From positions 15,387,868 to 15,451,867 of the forward strand of contig CM035225.1 in NCBI GenBank assembly GCA_020226215.1: DNA of 64,000 bases. Direction: 5' to 3'. Shown here in pieces: positions 24,764 through 36,880 of the stretch. The position numbers and the translations under genes are program-made. How positions within the stretch are numbered: the first letter of the stretch is position 1; the number at the start of each line of letters is the position of its first letter. The stretch is from Sindora glabra. Taxonomy: Eukaryota; Streptophyta; Magnoliopsida; Fabales; Fabaceae. The notes beneath the pieces are model-generated. The model did no database searches and was not told the DNA's origin. It saw only the letters and a list, made by a program, of their open reading frames with translations.

Positions 24764-27700
24764 ATTGGTATCAGAGTTAGAATATACCTCTACCTTGCTA
24801 TACATTACATGAAAAACAGAGGATAATGTTTAAATTGAAATCCTATTTACATGATAGTTTTTCATGTTTTTGAGATTAAGAATAGATAGCTCATGAGATG
24901 CTGATAGTTTTAGGCTCTAAAAATTAAGAACAATTGCGTAAAAAATTGCATAAAACACCTGGGTTTTGTCGGGTTTGAAATGGGTCATAACTGGGTTGAA
25001 ACAGGGTTGAGTAGACCCAATTGGAGGTTGAAGACGACTTCCATCCTGCTTAAGTGAAAACGCACCATTTCACTTATTGAAACGGTGTCGTTTCATTTGA
25101 AACTCTATTGAACTGTTTGAATTGAAAACGCATCATTTTGGCCATTACCTTGCAAAAGAAAAATCAAACTACTATAATTAGGATTTGAGTCACTGTCATC
25201 GACCTGCATCACATAGCTATGATCACAAATCCCACGAATTTTTCTTGCTAGAAACTTACGCAGATTAATATATGAAGGTTTAGAAACGTTTTATTTTTTT
25301 GCATTTTTAGTTTTTGAATATTATTAAATTATAACAATAATACTAGTATCATATAATTTATACCTAATATTTAGATATTATTTTAGGCATTATCTTGACA
25401 CATTTGGATTACATTAAATAGGATAATTTAATTAATTAATTGTATTTAGTTTGGTTGATTAATTAGTTGTTTAATTCTCATTATGATAAAATTATTTACA
25501 TATAAGATATTTTTGGAGATGCCATATGATTAGTATAATTTAGTTTAATTAGAGTTTAGCCACAGTACCTCTAACTATACTAAAATTATACATTAAGTGT
25601 ATAATCATATTGAGGTGAATTGGCATCAAATTATAATTAATTATATTTAATATGATAATTATTATCCCACAAGAATATTATCATATTTAATATAGTTAAT
25701 TAGGGTGGGATATTAAATTTTCCTTTGCCTTAATCTGCTCACAGGAATTAAGATAGGGGATATAATTTGTTAATTTCACCAATTTTATTCATAAACCTAA
25801 TTAAATAAAACTAAGCCCACAGGCAGTTTTATTTGCTACTAAGACTATGTTTGAAAGATATGTTTTGTATTGGTAAAACATGTCATATGAAATATTTTTA
25901 ATTGCCTCAAATTATTAACATATCATGTAAATTTTATACACTTTTTCAACCTTTGAATATCTCTAATTTTTAAGTTCTCAAATTGACTAGTGATAACTAT
26001 AAGATATGGAAGGAGAAATTTTTTCTTCAATTAGGGTGAATGAACGTTGATGATGTAATAAGAAAGGATAAACTTTTTAAACCCACAGATAGTTGTAGTG
26101 CAGCAGAAATAGCATTTTATGAGCGTTGGGAGCGATCAAATCGCCTTAGTATGATATATATCAAAACTAAGATATCTGCTAGTGTTCGTGAGTTTATTGG
26201 AGAGCATAAAAATGTTTGAAGTTTGCTCAAAGTTATTGATAAACAATTCAAAACTTCAGACAAGGCTTTGGCAAGCACCCTGATGACGAGGTTATCATCA
26301 ATGAAGCTTACTGGCATAATGGGTGTGCGAGAATACATCATGCAGATGAGAAACATAGTAGCTTAATTAAAAATGCTTGAGGTTAAGATTTTTGGATCTT
26401 TCCTTGTGCACTACATCTTGAACTTTCTACTACCTTAGTATAGACCTTTCAAGATTTCCTACAACACACATAAGGAGAAATGGATAATCAATAAACTTCT
26501 ATCCATGTGTGTATAGGAAGAAGGGAGGCTTATTGTAGAAATGGGAGAAAACGCACATATGGCAACATAAGGAAAGAACAACAAGCAAGTCAACTCAAAA
26601 GAAAAGGGAAATGCACCCATTCAAGACAGCATAAAGAAAGAGTCCAAGTGCTTCTTTTGCAAGAAGAAAAGACACATGAAGAATCATGAAGAAGAATTGC
26701 AACAAATTCAAGAGCTAGCTTGAAAAGAAAGGTATCTCAATCTCACACTTTTATTATGAATCTATTATGGTATATGTTAGTAGTAACACATGGTGGATTG
26801 ATTCTAGTTCTACAATCCATATCTCTAATACTTTGTAGGGCTTTCTAAACTAAAGGAAGCCAGTAGACAGTAAGTAGTACATTTATTTAGGCAACAAGAT
26901 GGGCTCACTAGTTGAAGCTATAGGAATTTGTAGATTATTTTTAGATACTGGCTTTAGTTTGATCTTGGAAAGGACCTTTTATGTACTAAGTTTCTCTCGA
27001 AACTTAATTTCTATTTCGAAACTTTTGCCTTTTGGATATTCTTTTGAATTTTTAAATAATATGTTTAAGTTATTTTATAAATCTAATATTGTTGGCAATG
27101 GTTCAATTTTTTATGGTCTTTTTTTAATTTAATTACAAGACAGTATACCTAATGATTCAATGCATGTTTCTAGTAGTACAGGTGTTAAGAGATGTGTTAC
27201 TAATGAAGATTTCTCTATGTTGTGGCATCGTAGACTATAGAGAGGGTTAAAAGGTTAGTGAAAGATAAAATACTTAGTACGCAAATTTTAGTGACTTTAA
27301 AATTTGCATAGACTGCATAAAAGGAAAGCAAACAAATAAGACTAAGAAGGGTGCTAAAAGGAGTACTATCATTTTAGAAATTATACATACAAACATTTAT
27401 AGTCTAGATTTAGACTCTAGTAGTTCAAAATACTTTATCACCTTTATTGATGATTACTCATGATACATGTATCTCTATCTATTGAATAATAAAAGTGAGG
27501 CACTTGATGCCTTTAGAGTATTTAAGCCAAGAGTAGAGAAACAATATGATAGATAAATTAAGATAGTGAGATCAGATAGAGATTCTGAGTATTATGGTAG
27601 ATACATTGAAGATGGATAAGCATTAGGTCCATTTACAAGTTTTCTTCAAGAGCATGGGATTGTTGCTTAGTACACCATGCTTGGGTCTCTTAACCAAAAT

Positions 27701-28465
27701 GGTGTAACTGAAAAAAGAAATTGAACACTGTTAGACATGGTATGGAGCATGCTTAGCAGCTCTAAGCTTCCTAAGTCCTTATGGATTGAAACCCTTAAAA
27801 CGGTTGTGTATATCCTTAATCGGGTTCCAATCAAGGTTGTTGAAAAAATGCCATTTGAATTGTTTAAGGGTTAGAAACTGAGTTTAAGACATATGTGTGT
27901 TTGGGGATGTCCGTCTGAGGTCAGGGTTTAAAATCCATAAGAAAAGAAGTTGGATCCTAGGATCATAAGTGGCTACTTCATTAGGTATGCTGAAAAGTCC
28001 AAATGATATAGATTTTATTGTCCATCTCATAGCACTAGGATTGTGAAATCAAAAAATTCAAAATTTCTTGAAAATGATTTGATTAGTGGGAGTAATCATA
28101 CTCAGCATTTAGACATTGAACGTGATTATTTTAGTTCTCAAGCTTTCACATCAAGTGATAGATTGGTAGTGATCCATGCCCTTTAGGTGCCAATGGGCAT
28201 TAAACAACTAATTATTGAGGATCCACAACTAGTTGGCCATAACCAAGTTGATCTAATTATTGAACAATTATTAGAAACTATTGAACAACCAGTTGAGGTA
28301 CAGGCTTCCCAAGAGGATGCTAACTGAACATTAAGAAGATCAACTAGGGAAAGGAGGTCAGCAATTTCTAGTAACTATGCTGTGTATCTATAAGAGTCTG
28401 ACTATAATATAGGAGCTGAAAATGATCCTGAGATATTTTCACAAGCTATCAACTGTAGAGAATTC

Positions 28466-28553
28466 AGACGATGGTACAATGCTATGAAGGAAGAGATGGA
28501 TTTCATGTTAGACGATGGTACAATGCCATGAAGGAAGAGATGGATTTCATGGC
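28466..28553 (+). repeat. 44-base tandem duplication in the copia internal region
   Basis: AGACGATGGTACAATGC begins at 28466 and again at 28510; the two 44-base units differ by about three bases. The second copia unit (around 32485) has only one copy. Because 44 is not a multiple of 3, it also shifts the frame. Confidence 0.9.
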
Positions 28554-29399
28554 GTCTAATGGAGTCTGGGATCTTGTCAAATTACCTAGTGGTTGAAAGG
28601 CCATTGGGTATAAATGGCTCTATAAGACGAAAAAGGACTTATTAGGCAACGTCAAAAGATATAAGGCAAGACTTGTGGGTAAGGGATTCACTCAGAAGAA
28701 AGGAGTCAATTACACAGAGACATTTTCTCCTGTGTTTAGGAAAGATTCCCTCTGTGTAATAATGACATTGTTTACCCAATTTGATTTGGAATTGCATCGA
28801 ATGAATGTGAAGATGGCATACCTCAATGGAGATCTAGAGGAAGAGGTATATATGAAACAACTTGAAGGATTCTCTTTTAATGTTGGTGAGCATTTAGTAT
28901 GCAAGCTTAAGAAATTCATGTATGGATTGAAATAGGCTTCTCACTAATGGTATTTTAAGTTCCATGATGTTATTTCCTCCTTCGGATTTGTGGAAAACAT
29001 CATGGATCAGTGTATATACTAGAAGGTTAATGGGAGCAAAATATGTTTCCTTGTGCTGTATGTGGATGATATACTGCTTGTAACTAATGATAAGGGGTTG
29101 CTATATAAGGTGAAATAGTTTCTCTCTAAGAATTTCAACATTAAGGATATAGGTGAGGCATCTTATGTAATTGGTATTTAGATCCATAGGTATAGAACTC
29201 AAAGTATTTTGGGTCTATTACAAGAAACCTATATCAATAAGGTCTTAAAGAAATTTTGGATGGAGGATTGCTCACCGAGTGTGGCACTTATTGTGAAGGG
29301 TGATAGGTTCAATTTGAATCAGTGCCCAGAGAATGATCTAGAAAGGGAACAAATGTGAAACATGTCAAATGCTTCAGTTGTTGGAAGCCTTATGTATGC

Positions 29400-29862
29400 T
29401 AGAGATGTAAAATGGGGCCCGTGACTGCGAGCAATGTGGGCAACCCGCGATCATGGGTAATGTAGGCAACTTTGCATCAAACCCGCATTTGATGCGGGCA
29501 AGCCCGCACGAGCATTAGCAAATGCCTATACAGTTATGCTTGCGACCGCGCGGCTTGACCGCGGGCAAAAAATTATTTTTTTAATTATTTTTTCTTTATA
29601 TTTAAGCCTAATATATATTAAAAAAATTTAACTTAATTATTTTCTAATAAATTTAATCCAATTTCTATACTCTAATTCAATTTTTTTACCTAAATAATTT
29701 AATAAAATTAAAATATTAAGATATAATTTATATATTATAAAATAAATTAATTAATAAAAATATTTTAAAAAATACAGGCTACCCATGGGCAAGCCCGCAC
29801 CGCACTATAGGAAGCCCATATTTAATGTGGGCAAAGCCCGTCCCGCCCGTTTTACATGCTTA
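29400..29862. mobile_element. Nonautonomous hAT-type element, 463 bases, inserted in the copia element
   Basis: Terminal inverted repeats TAGAGATGTAAAATGGGG (left) and, reverse-complemented, TAAGCATGTAAAACGGGC (right) enclose GC-rich subterminal repeats built on GCGGGCAAGCCCGC and an AT-rich core without coding potential. The 8-base target duplication ATGTATGC flanks it exactly (29392-29399 and 29863-29870). An 8-base duplication and this TIR type are hAT hallmarks. The second copia unit has the uninterrupted site near 33345, which confirms the insertion. Confidence 0.88.
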
Positions 29863-30810
29863 ATGTATGCTCAGGTTTGTACAAGACCTGATATTGCATT
29901 CGCAGTTGGAATGTTAGGGAGATATTAAAGTAATCTAGGAATGGATCATTGGAAAGCTACAAAGAAAGTGATGAGGTATCTTAAAGGTACCAAACACTAC
30001 ATGTTGATGTATAGACAGATTGAAAATCTTAAGGTAATTGGCTATTCGGACTTGGATTTCGCTGGATGTATTGATTCATGAAAATCAACATTAGGGTACA
30101 TTTTTTTGTTTGTTGGCAAAGCTGTGTCTTGGAGGAGCGCAAAGCAAACCTTAGTTGCTACTTCTACCCCAGAAGCTAAGTTTGTATCTTATTTTAAGGC
30201 AACTTCACATGGTGTATGGCTAAAGAGCTTTATTTTTGGGCTTAGAGTTGTAGATTCAATTTTTAGGCCATTAAGGATTTATTGTGACAACTCAACTACA
30301 ATTTTTCTGGCTAAGAATGACAAAAGTGGAAGTCGAAGTAAACACATTGATATCAAGTACTTAATCATTCGGGAACGTGTCAAGAAAAATAAAGTCACCA
30401 TTGTACACATTAGTACTAAGTTGATGATAGCAGATTTTTTAACAAAAGACATAGTAGATCCTTTAAAAAAGACATGCCACCATTAGTGTTTAAGGATCAT
30501 GTATTAAGGATGAGACTTAGTACCATAGTTAGTTTTTGCTATATATATACATATTTGTAATAAAGCTCTTATTCAGTTTAACTTATTTTTCTCATTTCAA
30601 TGTGTACATTTATGTTTAGAGAAAAATAGCATTAGAAGGACCTGGAATAAGAATAAGACTTATTCATTAAGTTTGGTGGGTTGAGAAAGCAAAATGTATC
30701 GTGATACATGGGAGGTAATACTCACATATAGAGGACTTATCACTATGATCCATACATTGAGTTTTCTCTACTTTTGAATATATTTAATTTTTATAAACCA
30801 AGTGGGAGAA

Positions 30811-31229
30811 TGCAATAGCTTTTCCCTTTTGAACGTTGACAACAAACAATGTTCAATTTTGTTATGGTCCATAAAAATAGGAGAGCAATTTTTTTGCTCA
30901 ACGGCCATTGGATTGCATGGCTTCTTAATGGGAAAAGCTGACAACATGGAGTATATATGCAAAACAGGGGTCCCTGGGTTCAGTTGGATGCATAATTTAA
31001 TTTTTTGAAACTGGTTACACCATTAAAGAAGCACAAACTAAAACCTGGAAGTATCCAAGTACGAAATTCTCAGTGACATTTTGAAACAATTTGACGAGGA
31101 GATTACAAACATTTCTATGTGCATTTTGAGGCGTGGTAATGACTGGAGATAGGCTTCCATTTTTCTGACTAATTTTTGCTTAATAATATATAATTATGTG
31201 GTTTCTGTATATCCTAGATGAATTTTACA
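30811..31229 (+). repeat. Copia LTR, copy B
   Basis: Starts TGCAATAGC after the polypurine tract and ends TTTTACA. The next 75 bases (31231-31305) also follow LTR copy C. Confidence 0.9.
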
Positions 31230-31329
31230 AGTATCTCAATAATACAGTGATATTCGATGTTACTTTTAAAACTTTTCTTTCATTATATTTTTGGTTTGAA
31301 TCCAAAACTTACGCATAAGACGTTTTTGG

Positions 31330-34300
31330 AAATAAAAGGAAGTAAATAAATAAGACTAAGAAGGGTACCAAGAGGAGTACTACCATTTTAGAAATTATAC
31401 ATACAGATATTTGTACTCCAAATTTGGACTCTAGTAGTCCAAAATATTTTATCATATTTATTGATGATTACTTGTGATACATGTATCTTTATCTGTTGAA
31501 TAATAAAAGTGAGGCACTTGATGCCTTTAAAGTATTTAAGGCAGAAGTAGAGAAACAATGTGATAGATAAATTAAGAGAGTGAGATTAGATAAAGATGGT
31601 GAGTATTATGGTAGATACACAGAAGATGGACAAGCATTAGGTCCATTTGCTAGATTTCTTCAAGAGCATGAGATTATTGCCCAATACACCATGCCTGGGT
31701 CTCTAGACCAAAATAGTGTAGCTGAAAGAAGAAATCGAACACTGTTAGACATGGTACAGAGCTTGCTTAGTAACTTTAAGCTTCCTGAGTCCTTATGGAT
31801 TGAAACCCTTAAGACGATTGTGTATATCCTTAACTGGGTTCCAACGAAGATTGTTGAAAAGACACCATTTGAATTATTTAAGGGTTAGAAATCGAGTTTA
31901 AGGAATATGTGTGTTTGGGGATATCCGTATGAGGTCAGGGTCTACAATCCACAAGAAAAAAAGCTGGATCCTAGGACCATAAGTGGCTACTTCATTAGGT
32001 ATGTTGAAAAGTTCAAAGGATATGGATTCTATTATCCATTTCATAGCATTAGGATTGTGGAATCAAGAAATGCAAAATTTCTTGAAAATAAGTTGATTAG
32101 TGGTAGTGGTCATCCTCAGCATTTAGACATTGAACGTGATCATCTTGGTTCTTAAGTTTCCATATAAAGTGATAGATTGGTTGTGATCCATGCCCCTCAG
32201 ATGCTAATGGGCATTAAATAACCAATCATTGAGGATCTATAACTAGTTGGCCATGACCAAGTTGATCCAATTGTTAAACAATTACCAGAAACTGTTAAAC
32301 AACCAGTTGAGGTACACGCTCCTCAAGAAGATACTAACCCAACATTAAGAAGATCAACTAAGGAAAGGAGGTCAACGATTCCTAGTGACTATACTGTGTA
32401 TCTACAAGAGTCTAACTATAATATAGGAGCTGAAAATGACCTTGAGACATTTTCATAAGCTATCAACTGTAGAGAATTCGGACTATGGTACAATGCTGTG
32501 AAGGAAGAGATAGATTCCATGGCATCTAATGGAGTCTGGGATCTTATCGAGTTGCCTAGTGGTTCAAAGGCCATTGGGTGTAAATGGATCTATAAAATGA
32601 AAAAGGACTTATTATGTAACATCAAAAGATATAAGGCAAGACTCATAATTAAGGGATTCACTCAGAAGGAAAAAATTAATTACATAGAGACATTTTCTCT
32701 TGTATCTAAGAAAGATTCTTTCTGTGTAATAATGGCATTGATTGCCCAATTTAATTTGAAACTGCATTAGATGGAACTTAATGAAGATCTAGAGGAAGAG
32801 GTATATATGAAACAACATGAAGGATTCTCTTCCGCTGGTGAGTATTTAGTATGCAAGCTTGAGAAATCCATATATAGATTGAAATAGGCCTCTCACCAAT
32901 GGTATTTTAAGTTTCATGATATTATTTCCTTCTTTGAATTTGTGAAAAATATCATAGATCAATGTATATACTAAAAGGTCAGTGGGAGTAAAATCTATTT
33001 CCTTGTATCGTATGTGGATGATATACTGCTTGCAGCTAATGATAAGGGGTTGCTATATAAGGTGAAATAGTTTCTCTTTAAGAATTTCAACATGAAGGAT
33101 ATAGGTAGGGGCATCTTATGTAATTGACATTAAAATCCATAGGGATAGAACTTAAGGTATTTTGGATTTGTTATAAGAAACCTATATCAATAAGGTCTTA
33201 GAGAGGTTTCGGATGAAGCACTACTTATCGAGTGTGGCACCTATTGTGAAGGTTGATAGGTTCAATTTGAATCAGTGACTGAAGAATGATCTAAAAAGGG
33301 AACAAATGCAAAACGTTCCATAAGCTTCAGCTATTGGAAGCCTTATGTATACTCAGATTTGTACGAGACCTAACATTGCATTCACAGTTAGAATATCAAA
33401 ATAATTTAGGAATGGATCATTAGAGAGCTACAAAGAAAGTAATGAGGCATCTTAAAGGTATCATATACTACATGTTAATGTACAAATGGATTGAGAATCT
33501 TGAGGTAGTTAGCTACTCAGATTCGGATTTCGCCGGATGCGTTAATTAATAGAAATCAACATCAGGGTATATTTTTTCATTCGCTAACGGAGTCGTGTCA
33601 TAGATGAGCGCAAAGCAAACCTTAGTTGCTACTTCTACCACAAAAGTTGAGTTCGTATCTTGTTTTTAGGCAATTTTACATGGTGTATGGCTGAAAAACT
33701 TTATTTTTGGGCTTAGAGTTATGGATTCAATTTCTAGGCCATTAAAGATTTATTATGACAACTTAGCTACAGATTTTTTGGCTAAGAATGACAAAAGTAG
33801 AAGTTGAAATAAATACATTGACATCAAGTACTTAGCCGTTCAGAAACGTGTCAAGGAAAATAAAGTCACTATTGTACACATTAGCACTGAGTTGATGATA
33901 ACAGATTCTTTAACAAATGGCATGCCACCATCAGTGTTTAAGGATTATGTATTAAGGATAGGACTTGGTACCATAATGAGTTTTTGATGTATATATCCAT
34001 ATTTGTAATAAAGTTCTTATTCAGTTTAAGTTATTTTTCTCATTTCAATGTATACATTTATGTTTACAGAAAAATAGCATTAGGAGGACCCGGAATAAGT
34101 GTAAGACTTATTCATTAAGTTTAGTGGATTGAGAAAGCAAAATGTATCGTGATATATAGGAGATAATACTTATATATAGATGACTTATCATTATGATCCA
34201 TATATTGAGTTTTCTTTACTTTTGAATATATTTGGTTTTTATGGACTAAATGGGAGAATGTAACAGCTTTTCCCACTTGAACGTTGGCAACAAACAACGT

Positions 34301-34677
34301 TCAATTTTGTTGTGATCCGTAAAAATAGGAGAGTAATTTTCTGCTCAATGAACATTGGATTGCACAACTTCTTGATAGGAGAAGCTGGCAACGTGGAGTA
34401 TATATGCAAAACAAGGGTCCCCGGGTTCGGTTGAATGCATAATTTAATTTTCTGAAACTGATTACACCATCAAAGAAGCACAAACTAGAACCTGAAAGTA
34501 TCAAAGTGTGGAATTCTTAGTGACATTTCGATGTAATTTGACGAGGAGATTACAGACATTTTTGTGTGCATTTTTAAGCGTGGCAATGGTTAGAGTTAGG
34601 CTTCCGCTTTTCTGACTAATTTTTTCTTAATAGGATATTATTATGTGGTTTCTATATATTCTAGATGAATTTTATAT
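31330..34677 (+). mobile_element. Second, 5'-truncated copia unit (tandem duplicate of the 3' part)
   Basis: From about 31332 the sequence matches the first unit from about 27320 on, starting in the integrase region (AATAAGACTAAGAAGGGT in both). It continues through reverse transcriptase (YVDD near 33018) and RNase H to a third 419-base LTR. It lacks gag, protease, primer-binding site and 5' LTR. It has neither the hAT insertion nor the 44-base repeat of the first unit, but carries its own stops and frame changes. It is non-functional. Confidence 0.88.
34259..34677 (+). repeat. Copia LTR, copy C
   Basis: Starts TGTAACAGC after a slightly changed polypurine tract (AAATGGGAGAA) and ends TTTTATA; the terminal CA has decayed to TA. 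Followed by the same genomic flank as copy B (34679-34753). Confidence 0.9.
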
Positions 34678-34884
34678 GTATCTCAATAATACAGTGATAT
34701 TTGATGTTACTTTTAAAACTTTTCTTTCATTATATTTTTGGTTTGAATCCAATATTTTATATGTAGTTTACTCCTATTATTATCCAAAAAATTAATACTA
34801 ATATATTGGAACCAAGTTTTGCTGACTTCTTTATTTGTTCGTAAGCATAGGAGTGATAACATTTAATTTAATGCGCACACAAAA

Positions 34885-35310
34885 ATTTTCAGTTCAAAAA
34901 TAACGTTGTGATGGTGCCTCTAACACTAATTCAGGAGTTGGTGGATGTGGGAGCCTCATTCGGCACCGCAATGGCACTTTGATGGGGGCTATTATTATAA
35001 GGAAATTTTATGATAGTATATTAATATATCAATAGATCTAATTATTAATATATTATAATATGATATGTGAGATTTGATTTAAAAAAAGTAAATCTGAAAT
35101 ATAATTTAATAATATATTAAGCTTAATAATATATTAATATATCATATATCAAAATCTCTTCCTTTATTATAATCTTGGTGTTTGCTCTTCTATTGTAGCA
35201 GAGCTTTGAGGTGCTATTCATGGCCCAATTTCACTTGGCATATGGGATTTCGGAGAATCATGTCGAAATGAAACTCTAAAACTTCGGTGGATAAGTTAAC
35301 ATGTCCTATG
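34885..35310 (+). pseudogene. RNase H-like domain remnant (RVT_3 type)
   Basis: From 34910 the frame reads DGASNTNSGVGGCGSLIRHR then NGTLMGAIII, which fits the first strands of plant RNase H-like domains (DGAS..N.G..G.G.(L/V)IR...G). After an AT-rich interval (about 35000-35190) the next conserved part appears: AEL-stop-GAIHG followed by broken L.W..GF.. sequence near 35200-35280. Frame changes and stops make it non-functional. The interval could be an intron, as an acceptor-like CTATTGTAG precedes the second part, or an insertion. Confidence 0.6.
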
Positions 35311-35359
35311 CATAAAGCATATATATCTATCCTGCTCGTTTCAAACATTATCCCCATGA

Positions 35360-35499
35360 TTGGTTGGAGGGAAAATGTGAGGAAAGGAAAGAAAATTTTA
35401 AAAGTTAATTATAACAGAAACAAGAAAAAAATTTGAAATTGTAATATATAAAAATAATAGAAATTATTTTTCCTTTCCTTCCTTCTTCATGTAAACCAA
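35360..35499. mobile_element. Small foldback element, about 140 bases
   Basis: The left end TTGGTTGGAGGGAAAATG...GGAAAGGAAAG pairs with the right end (reverse complement TTGGTTTACATGAAGAAGGA then AGGAAAGGAAAAA). No ORF. Confidence 0.5.
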
Positions 35500-36544
35500 G
35501 CAAAGGAATAATTCGAAATTTAAAATCTTTTTCACAAATTCTTTCCTTTCCATGCTTCCAAGCACAGGGTATAAGTTTTTGTCGAATCAGGATCGGGAAG
35601 TTAGCATGAATCGGGATAAACAAGTTAGCATTATCCATACTTGTGTGGAAGGGAATACTTGGGCACTGGCTCACTTCCTTTAATTTGCAGCAGGATTTGG
35701 TATTAACTATTTTATGATGTAATTGAGGTCATTACCTCAAAAATTGTTAAAATGTAATTTTTTCTTCTTTTGAACTTTTGATTCGTTCATTTACCCAAAA
35801 AAAAAATAAAAATCCGTCTCTTATAATATGTTGCATTTTATTGAAATTTTTTATCTATTTTTATTTATCATTTTAAAATTGTAATGAAATATTAAATATA
35901 TTTTTATTTTTATCATTCTTTTTTATTAATAAATATTTAATTATTTAGCACTTTTATTTTAAAATATTTCACCATGCTTATTCTATTTTTCTTTTTTTAC
36001 TTTCAACCACATTAAAATTTATGTATAAAATGAGAGAAAGACTTATATATATATATTTAAATCTGATCATAAATTTTAAATAAATAAACGTAAAATTTGA
36101 ATAAATTTTAATTTTAAATTAAAAATAATTTTAATCAATTCATTACAAATAAATAAATTAAATTATTTTTTTAATTTTTCTGAAATCGATCAAGTACGAA
36201 AATAATGGACGATAATAAAAACAGATGGAGTAACTCCGCTGAAGTACCGACCTCATCATGGCCTTTTTGAAAGTCCCTGGCCCTTAGCAAAAAATTTGAA
36301 TATCTTGAGTTGGTCCAAGAAAAACAGAGTCAGAGACAGCAGTTTTTTTTATTGGAAAATACTATTAAATACTAAAAATAAAATTTTAAAAATTTCATAC
36401 TTATTAAATTAAAATTTATAAATTTATTTAATTATTTTATATTTAATAATAATATTTCATTTTTATTTAGAATATAATTTTAAATCTTATTTTTCTCTAT
36501 ATATAAAATATTAAATTATTTATTTATTTATTTTATAATTGTCA

Positions 36545-36880
36545 CAGAACGGTGTCAGAAATCGGTACACTTAACTTTTGGTGTCCTACATCTGTCATCA
36601 TTAACATATAATTGCTGTCACCGTATTGCCCTGACACTGACAACCAACCACATGCTTCCACGTAACCCACCTGTCACCTTCAGAAGACATGAACGTGGGT
36701 CGTGTTTTTCTTCCGTGCTCAACAATGGCCGTCCGTACAGTACATTAAATTCAACCACGTGGTGTTCAATCATCTGCCTATGTGGCGCGATCATGTCCGT
36801 TCGATCTCGTTGGCGTGGAAACCGAGGCCATGTTGTTTGACTTGTTGGTTGGGGTAGATGCGTAATAAATAATCTGACGC
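36545..36880. promoter_or_regulatory. GC-richer patch with several ACGT-core elements
   Basis: About 330 bases of clearly higher GC and CpG content than the surroundings contain CCACGTGG (36758-36765), CCACGTAAC (36659) and GAACGTGGG (36690). No coding frame is convincing. It could be an isolated promoter or distal regulatory island; the nearest downstream transcription unit is MIR166, about 6 kb away. Function is inferred only from composition and motifs. Confidence 0.35.

Larger units (their letters stand above)
24345..31229 (+). mobile_element. Ty1/copia LTR retrotransposon, degraded, with hAT insertion
   Basis: Two 419-base LTRs (24345-24763 and 30811-31229) enclose a decayed internal region. 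A primer-binding site, TTGGTATCAGAGT, follows the 5' LTR and fits the 3' end of plant initiator tRNA-Met. A polypurine tract, AAGTGGGAGAA, precedes the 3' LTR. Broken frames run in copia order. Gag lies near 25980-26700, with a zinc-knuckle remnant CFFCKKKRHMKK near 26650. A protease site, WWIDSS, is near 26793; the usual DSG/DTG has lost its glycine. Then come integrase (about 27200-27950), reverse transcriptase (about 28540-29390, with YVDD near 29058) and RNase H (about 29870-30480). Stops occur throughout. By eye the two LTRs differ at several dozen positions, so the insertion is old. Five-base flanks (TTGGT and AGTAT) do not match. Confidence 0.9.

Noticed and set aside
28675..30486. Intact-looking ORFs of 86 and 126 aa
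   Set aside because: These are open pieces of copia reverse transcriptase and RNase H between stops, not genes of their own.
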